Assembly (NCBI RefSeq): GCF_013450295.1
Contig: NZ_SKBR01000002.1
Location: 1,078,501 to 1,142,500 of the forward strand
Source of the DNA: Streptomyces sp. AJS327
Lineage (GTDB): Bacteria; Actinomycetota; Actinomycetes; Streptomycetales; Streptomycetaceae
DNA: 64,000 nt
Direction: 5' to 3'
The notes under the pieces are model-generated. The model saw nothing but the letters and a program-made list of their open reading frames with translations, was not told where the DNA came from and searched no databases. Positions 59,335 to 64,000 of the stretch are shown piece after piece. Numbering within the stretch: the first letter of the stretch is position 1; each line of letters begins with the position of its first letter. The translations under genes and the position numbers were made by a program.

Positions 59335-61203
59335 TCAGCTCCGGCGGACCCGCAGGCCGCGCAGCCGGTTCAGCGCGGCGGCCGTCTCGAAACGGCGCGG
59401 CAGCGCGAAGTCCTCGTCGCGGACGGCGAGCAGCGCGTCCACGCCCCGGCCCCCGGCCAGCTCGGCGTCCAGCAGGTCGAGCGCCTCGGCCAGGGTGCGG
59501 CGGCCGTCGAGATGGCCGTGGCGCACCAGCAGTTCGAGCGCCAGCCCGACCCCCGTCACCTGGCGCGGGTCGGCCAGCTGCTCCACGGCGCGCAGATCCA
59601 CCTCGTGGTCGCCGAAGGACAGCCCGTCCTCCCCGCGCGCCCGGATGCGCGCGCGTCCCTTGACCGTGGCGTCCAGGGTCGCGGGGTCGGGGGAGCGGTG
59701 GACGACCCCCGGGAACGCCTCCGCCTCCGCGCGCCGCCCGGTGGGTACCGAGGCCACCTCGCGGGCCCGCCCGGTGACGTCCGACGGCTGGTAGGCGTCC
59801 ATCATCAGCACCCGGTCGGCGACCTCCAGGTAGTCACCCGAACCGCCCATCACCAGCACCGTGGAGACCCCGTGGTCGCGGTGGAGCGAGCGCACCGTGT
59901 CCACCAGCGGGGTCAGCGGCTCGCGGTCCTTGGCGACCAGCGCCTGCATCCGGGCGTCCCGGATCATCAGGTTCGTCGCGGCGGTGTCCTCGTCGATGAG
60001 CAGCACCCGCGCGCCCGCCTCCACCGCCTCGCAGAGCGAGGCCGCCTGTGAGGTGGAGCCCGAGGCGTTCTCGGTGGAGAAGTCGGTGGTGTCCGAGCCG
60101 TCCGGCAGGTGGTCGACGAAGGCGTGCACGTCCACCCGCTCCACCCGCCGCCCGTCCTCGGCGCGCAGCTTGACCGTCTCCGCGCGGGCGGCGACCAACT
60201 CCCGCCCGTCGCCCGGCAGGTGATCCCAGATGCCGGTCTCCAGCGCGCGCAGCAGCGTCGACTTGCCGTGGAAGCCGCCGCCGACCACCAGGCTCACGCC
60301 CTCCGGGACGCCCATACCGGTCACCCGGCCCGCGTGCGGCAGCTCGACCGTCACCCGCAGTTCCTCGGGGGAGGCGAACGGCACCACGCCCGCGCCCTCC
60401 GCCGGGCGGTCGTCCACCCCCGAGCGGCGCGGCAGCACCGCCCCGTCCGCGACGAACGCCACCAGCCCGCGCTCCGGCAGCGCGGCCCGCAGCGCGGTGG
60501 AGTCCTCGACGGTCTCCACGAACCGGCGCACCCGCTCCGGGTCGAGCGCCGCGTACCGGAGGGCGCGCTCCGCGATATCGGGCAGCACCCCGCACAGCAG
60601 CCGCCGCGCGCCGCGCCCGTCGATACGGCGGCCGTTGCCGGGCAGCGCGACACCGAGCCGCAGGACCACCCCGCCGTCCTCCGCGCTGATCTGGCAGGCG
60701 CTGCGCTCCAGTACCTCCTGCCCGCCGCCGTCCACCTGGAGGGCGCGCTCGTGCCGCGCCTCACGCGCCGCGAGCCGCAGCAGATGCGCGGCCAGCGCCC
60801 GGCGGCGCACCGGCGTCTCCCACAGCTCCCGGGGGAAACCCGCGTGCTCCGGCGGCACCCGGACGGCGACCCGCGCGGGCGGGGCGAACGGGTCCGCCTG
60901 CCCGCGCACCAGCTCGACGACCAGGCTCCGGCCGGGCCCACCCGGCATCTCCCAGGGACCGGTCAGCGACTTGTACCGCCCGTACGGGGCGCCGTCCAGC
61001 TGGTCCAGTTCCCGGTCGAGGCCCGAACGCGGGCCACGGGGCGGGGTCGGCGCGTGGTCGCGGTCGCGGTGCGTGCCGCGCGGTCCGCTCCGGTGCCCGC
61101 CGCGCTCCTCCCGCCGTCCGCCGCGGTCCTCCCGCCGCGGCCCGCCGTGGTACCCGCCTGGCCGGTCTCCGCCGGTCGGGCGTCCGCCTCCGGAACGTCG
61201 CAC
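59335..61203 (-). CDS. ABC-class P-loop ATPase of the PF09818 type
   Basis: A 622-residue protein. A 60-residue Arg/Gly-rich N-terminus that could bind nucleic acid comes before the family core. The core has a Walker A loop VVGGGFHGKSTLL, an ABC-like signature in ENASGSTSQAASL and Walker B VLLIDEDTAATNLM. There are no membrane segments and no transport genes nearby. Members form a soluble family of unknown role in bacteria. I chose GTG 61203 with GGGAAG six bases upstream; GTG 61218 is the alternative. The RG-rich tail is more pronounced than its neighbours' composition would predict. Confidence 0.75.
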   Translation of the reverse strand: MRRSGGGRPTGGDRPGGYHGGPRREDRGGRREERGGHRSGPRGTHRDRDHAPTPPRGPRSGLDRELDQLDGAPYGRYKSLTGPWEMPGGPGRSLVVELVRGQADPFAPPARVAVRVPPEHAGFPRELWETPVRRRALAAHLLRLAAREARHERALQVDGGGQEVLERSACQISAEDGGVVLRLGVALPGNGRRIDGRGARRLLCGVLPDIAERALRYAALDPERVRRFVETVEDSTALRAALPERGLVAFVADGAVLPRRSGVDDRPAEGAGVVPFASPEELRVTVELPHAGRVTGMGVPEGVSLVVGGGFHGKSTLLRALETGIWDHLPGDGRELVAARAETVKLRAEDGRRVERVDVHAFVDHLPDGSDTTDFSTENASGSTSQAASLCEAVEAGARVLLIDEDTAATNLMIRDARMQALVAKDREPLTPLVDTVRSLHRDHGVSTVLVMGGSGDYLEVADRVLMMDAYQPSDVTGRAREVASVPTGRRAEAEAFPGVVHRSPDPATLDATVKGRARIRARGEDGLSFGDHEVDLRAVEQLADPRQVTGVGLALELLVRHGHLDGRRTLAEALDLLDAELAGGRGVDALLAVRDEDFALPRRFETAAALNRLRGLRVRRS

Positions 61204-61389
61204 AGTGCGCTTCCCCACTTTCCCTCTCGGCCGCGGGCGGCGCCCGCGGCGCGCCGTTCTCCGTCGCCGTTCCGCCGGTCGTGGAGCGGTTCCGGTGTCC
61301 GGAGGCCGACGATACAGAACCCCGCAGGAGCCCACCGGCCCCCGCCCCACGCGGGTGCCGGAGGCCGGGGAGTCCGGGGTAGGCGCGCG

Positions 61390-62079
61390 CTACCGGCGCA
61401 GCCGTGGGGCGCCGCCGCCCGGGGCGCTCCCGCGCATGGCGACGAGGGCGACGGTGTTGGCGAGCAGGGCCGTGCCGCTCAGCCCCAGCACGGCCGCGGT
61501 GTACATGGGCGGTTCGTCGGCGCGGGGCCGCACGGTGCCGCTCGGGTCGTGGAGCACCCGGACACGGCTTCCCTCACCGAGGCCGACGCAGCCCCGGGGT
61601 TCGGTGAGCCGGGGCCTGATGGGCTGGCCCTCGGCGGTGACCAGCTTGCAGGTCTGCTTGAGGGTGACGCTCTTGCCGGTGGACGTCGTGTACCTCTCGT
61701 GCGGCTGGAACTTGACCACGGTCGCCTCGGTCCACTTCCCCCGGGTCTTCAGGGCCCAGGAGTCCGCCGAGGTGTGGATCACGGCGGCCGAGGCGATGGA
61801 GGCGAGGACGCCGACGCCCAGCGGCACCCCCAGGAACCGGGAGCCCTCACCGCGGTCGTCTACCCGGATGACCGCCCAGATCAGGAAGCTGACCGCCGCC
61901 AGCATCCCGGCCACCGCGAACGCCAGGCCGACGTTGACGAAGGCCCCGACCTGCGGCCCGAGCCAGGCCGGACCGACGGTGACGAGCAGCAGACCGGTGG
62001 AGATGAGGAGCGCGAGCCCCCAACGCCGGGCCGGGGAGTTGGCCGCGCGCCGTGCGTCACCCTGTTCGGCTACCCCCAT
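61390..62079 (-). CDS. DUF3592-like integral membrane protein
   Basis: A 229-residue protein with about four membrane segments (ALLISTGLLLVTV, VGLAFAVAGMLAAVSFLIW, LGVGVLASIASAAVI and AAVLGLSGTALLANTVALV). A soluble loop of about 90 residues has the pattern TEATVVKFQPHERYTT and SRVRVLHDPSGT, as in DUF3592 proteins. The function is unknown. GGAAGATGGGGG precedes the ATG. Confidence 0.65.
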   Translation of the reverse strand: MGVAEQGDARRAANSPARRWGLALLISTGLLLVTVGPAWLGPQVGAFVNVGLAFAVAGMLAAVSFLIWAVIRVDDRGEGSRFLGVPLGVGVLASIASAAVIHTSADSWALKTRGKWTEATVVKFQPHERYTTSTGKSVTLKQTCKLVTAEGQPIRPRLTEPRGCVGLGEGSRVRVLHDPSGTVRPRADEPPMYTAAVLGLSGTALLANTVALVAMRGSAPGGGAPRLRR

Positions 62080-62205
62080 GACGCCCCCATCTTCCGTCTG
62101 TTTCCAGCCATTTGATCATGTGCGCCCTCGCCGTCGAGAGGGCGGGTCCCGCTCCACCCGGTGCCTGTGCGGCGGCCCACGACGTGCGGTGGCCCGGGAC
62201 CTACG

Positions 62206-62243
62206 CCCTTCCGAGGGGAGGGTCCGTCCCTTCCGAGGGGAGG
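62206..62243. repeat. Two direct repeats with 22-bp period before the lipase gene
   Basis: CCCTTCCGAGGGGAGG occurs at 62206-62221 and 62228-62243, exactly 22 bases apart, which is two helical turns. It lies 63-100 bases before the GTG start and has the geometry of a tandem operator. Confidence 0.7.
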
Positions 62244-62305
62244 CAGCCGGGCGGCGGGCGTCGTACGGTGCCGTTGACCGGGCGCGCGAACCGGAAGGAG
62301 GGCCG

Positions 62306-63130
62306 GTGTCCCAGAGTGGCGGTGACCGAACCGGCGGCGCACCCCGGCGTGGCCCAGCACCCCGGCGGGGCCGGACGGGCCGTGGCGTCCGGCGCGGTGG
62401 GCGCGACCACGTCATACGAGCCTCGCTGCTGACGCTGTCCGTCCTGCTCGCGCTGGGCGGCACCGCCTGCGGCGGGGACGACGGCCGGAAGCCGGACGGC
62501 GAACAGGACCCGACGGCGGCCGGTGCCCGCCCCGACCCGGTGGTCTTCGTCCACGGCCTCGGTGGCAGTTCGGCCGACTGGCGGACGTTCCGTGGCTGGT
62601 TCCAGCGGAACGGCTACCCCACGGACCGGCTCCTCGCGCTCGACCTGCCCGCCGGGCAGCCGAACGACGTCAACGCGTGGCAGCTGCGGGACGCCGTCCG
62701 TCGGCTGCTCGCGGAGACGGGGGCCCACCAGGTCGACCTGGTGGCCTTCTCCATGGGGAACCTCTCGGCCCGGCACTACCTCACGATGCTGGGTGGCACC
62801 GGTCGGGTGGACGACTTCGCCGGGCTCGCGGGCCCCAACCGCGGGATGGACACCCCGCTCACCGAGGGCTGCGCGGCGCCGGAGCGGACCGAGACCGACG
62901 CCTGCCAGATGCGGCGCGGCTCCCGCTTCCTCCGGGCGCTGAACGCCGGTGACCCGACACCGGGCCACACCACCTACGTCACCTGGCGCTCGCTCTCCGA
63001 CGAGGTGGTGCCGGCGGCCTCGACCCCACTGGAGGGGGCCGACAACCGGCTGGCGCCCGAGGGGCTGGGCCACGTCGAGCTGCTGACCGACGAGCGCGTC
63101 TACCGCGAGGTCCGTGACGCCCTCCGCTGA
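62306..63130 (+). CDS. Secreted lipase-like alpha/beta hydrolase lipoprotein
   Basis: A 274-residue protein. A basic n-region of about 35 residues, with several RR pairs, precedes a hydrophobic core and the lipobox LGGTAC (Cys near 56), so it is a lipoprotein. The hydrolase domain starts PVVFVHGLGGSSADW; HG begins the oxyanion hole. The nucleophile Ser is in LVAFSMGNLSARHYL, with Ala in place of the first Gly of GxSxG. The His is probably in EGLGHVELL. It resembles class 2 lipases. AAGGAGGG precedes the GTG. Confidence 0.8.
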   Translation: MSQSGGDRTGGAPRRGPAPRRGRTGRGVRRGGRDHVIRASLLTLSVLLALGGTACGGDDGRKPDGEQDPTAAGARPDPVVFVHGLGGSSADWRTFRGWFQRNGYPTDRLLALDLPAGQPNDVNAWQLRDAVRRLLAETGAHQVDLVAFSMGNLSARHYLTMLGGTGRVDDFAGLAGPNRGMDTPLTEGCAAPERTETDACQMRRGSRFLRALNAGDPTPGHTTYVTWRSLSDEVVPAASTPLEGADNRLAPEGLGHVELLTDERVYREVRDALR

Positions 63131-63353
63131 TCCGGGCACCCGGGTCCGCGCCGCCCGCCCCGTGGTCACCCGGGCGTACGCGCCGCGCCGGGCGGGCCAC
63201 ACGCCGCGAACACCGGCTCGCGACGAGCCGGGCCATCAGGAGCGGAAGGTGGGGCCGGGTGGCCCGAGGAGGCCGGAGAAGGACCGGGGGAGTCCGGAGG
63301 GGGCCGGGGAAAGACCGGGAGAGTCCGGGCCGGACGGGGAGGTGAGGGTCATA

Positions 63354-63389
63354 GACCAGTCCAGTCCTGCTGAATTGGACTCTGTGGTC
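63354..63389. repeat. Imperfect inverted repeat before the PhzF gene
   Basis: GACCAGTCCA at 63354-63363 faces TGGACT and TGGTC at 63376-63389, so two half-sites on each side are mirrored. The words TAGACCA and TGGTC recall GntR-family operators. It lies 28-63 bases before the ATG. Confidence 0.45.
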
Positions 63390-63404
63390 GTACGGTTGGC
63401 GTTC

Positions 63405-63416
63405 TACGCTGCGGTC
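63405..63416 (+). promoter_or_regulatory. Leaderless promoter of the PhzF-family gene
   Basis: TACGCT (63405-63410) is followed by six bases and the ATG at 63417. The inverted repeat at 63354-63389 overlaps the likely -35 region. Confidence 0.6.
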
Positions 63417-64000
63417 ATGCGTATTCATGTCGTTGACGCGTTCAGTGCCCGTCCCTTCGCGGGGAACCCGGCGGGGGTCTGTCTCCTGGACCCCGGCCCC
63501 TGGCCGGGGGACCGGTGGATGCAGCAGGTCGCCGCGGAGATGAAACACGCGGAGACCGCGTTCGCGCTGCCTTTGGAGGAGGGGGCGGACGGTGACTGGG
63601 GGCTGCGCTGGTTCACGCCGAGCGTGGAGGTGGCCCTCTGCGGGCATGCCACCGTGGCCACCGGCCATGTGCTGCGGACCGACCGCGGGGTGACCGGAAC
63701 GGTCCGGTTCCGCACGGTCCACAGCGGCGTCCTCACCACCCACACGGAGCCCGGCGGGACCGCGCGGGAGAGCCGGGTCGCGCTGGACTTCCCCGCCGCC
63801 GTCGTCACCCCGGCCCCGGTCCCGGACGGGCTGGCCGAGGCACTGCGCGTCGCGCCGGAGGCGGTCCACTCCACCGGCGACCTCGGTGACCTGCTGGTCG
63901 TCCTGCCCGACGAGGCCACTGTGCGGAACCTGCGCCCGGACGTCGAGGCGCTGGACGCCCTGACCCGGGACGCGGGGGCGCGCGGCGTCATCGTGACCGC
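63417..64000 (+). CDS. PhzF family isomerase/epimerase, N-terminal part
   Basis: The frame is open to the end of the window, so only about 194 residues are present. It begins MRIHVVDAFSARPFAGNPAG and continues with AAEMKHAETAFAL (the catalytic Glu of PhzF-type enzymes lies in this helix), LRWFTPSVEVALCGHATVAT and GVLTTHTEPGGTA, all typical of the PhzF fold. Family members isomerise small amino-acid-like metabolites. No phenazine genes are visible, so this is probably a general PhzF-like enzyme. Confidence 0.9.
   Translation, partial: MRIHVVDAFSARPFAGNPAGVCLLDPGPWPGDRWMQQVAAEMKHAETAFALPLEEGADGDWGLRWFTPSVEVALCGHATVATGHVLRTDRGVTGTVRFRTVHSGVLTTHTEPGGTARESRVALDFPAAVVTPAPVPDGLAEALRVAPEAVHSTGDLGDLLVVLPDEATVRNLRPDVEALDALTRDAGARGVIVT

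Noticed and set aside
57905..59794. 629-codon plus-strand frame across the intergenic gap and GNAT gene
   Set aside because: No ribosome site, no domain, and it crosses a convincing GNAT gene on the other strand.
60230..62305. In-frame 5' extension of the lipase gene
   Set aside because: It runs antisense through two other genes. The GTG at 62306 with AAGGAGGG and a signal sequence is the sensible start.

Overview
The window is very GC-rich, with almost every third codon position G or C. It uses many GTG starts, carries actinobacterial marker genes (whiI, hemQ, DUF3000, SAV2148-type HEPN protein) and reads as core chromosome of a Streptomyces or close relative. From memory, the gene order follows the SCO5999 to about SCO6102 stretch of S. 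coelicolor with several deletions. No rRNA, tRNA, CRISPR array, insertion sequence or prophage was recognised.

Layout. 1-11 kb: the end of an aconitase gene, then a sugar-uptake block made of an ngcEFG-type transporter (GlcNAc/chitobiose), a ROK regulator (Rok7B7 type) and an xylFGH-type transporter. A DasR-like site lies before ngcE and a Rok7B7-like site before xylF. 11-15 kb: a dxs paralogue and a polytopic GT39-like membrane protein. 15-21 kb, minus strand: fadA-fadB beta-oxidation pair, RNase D and the sporulation regulator whiI. 21-25.5 kb: DUF3000, then hemE-hemY-hemQ of the coproporphyrin-dependent haem pathway. 25.5-32.4 kb, minus strand: the least understood part. It holds a three-gene MNIO (DUF692) cassette, a pair coding for a membrane-anchored periplasmic-binding-like protein and a large STAND-like protein with a degenerate P-loop, and a PTH2-like protein. 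32.4-40.9 kb: an ABC exporter pair, PhoX, ZapE, a RibD-like reductase, a small conserved protein, murC and msrB. 40.9-42 kb: a decayed island with two gene remnants. 42-47 kb, plus strand: a small membrane protein, a DUF1707-FHA protein, a HEPN protein and a transmembrane Ser/Thr kinase. 47.7-49 kb: a secreted subtilase. 49.2-57.9 kb, minus strand: an assimilatory sulfate reduction operon (leader peptide, sirA, a small Cys/His protein, cysH, cysC, cysD, cysN, a sulfonate-type ABC ATPase and permease, and a CbiX/SirB-type chelatase). It has no solute-binding-protein gene. 58.6-64 kb: a GNAT protein, a PF09818-type ATPase, a DUF3592 membrane protein, a secreted lipase-like lipoprotein and the start of a PhzF family gene.

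Functionally, the window combines carbon uptake with its regulators, fatty-acid oxidation, haem synthesis and sulfur assimilation. In the sulfur operon the chelatase would supply sirohaem to SirA. The parts most likely to hold undescribed biology are the MNIO cassette, the binding-protein/STAND pair and the FHA-HEPN-kinase neighbourhood. At least seven genes appear to be leaderless, with a TANNNT -10 hexamer six or seven bases before the start codon.
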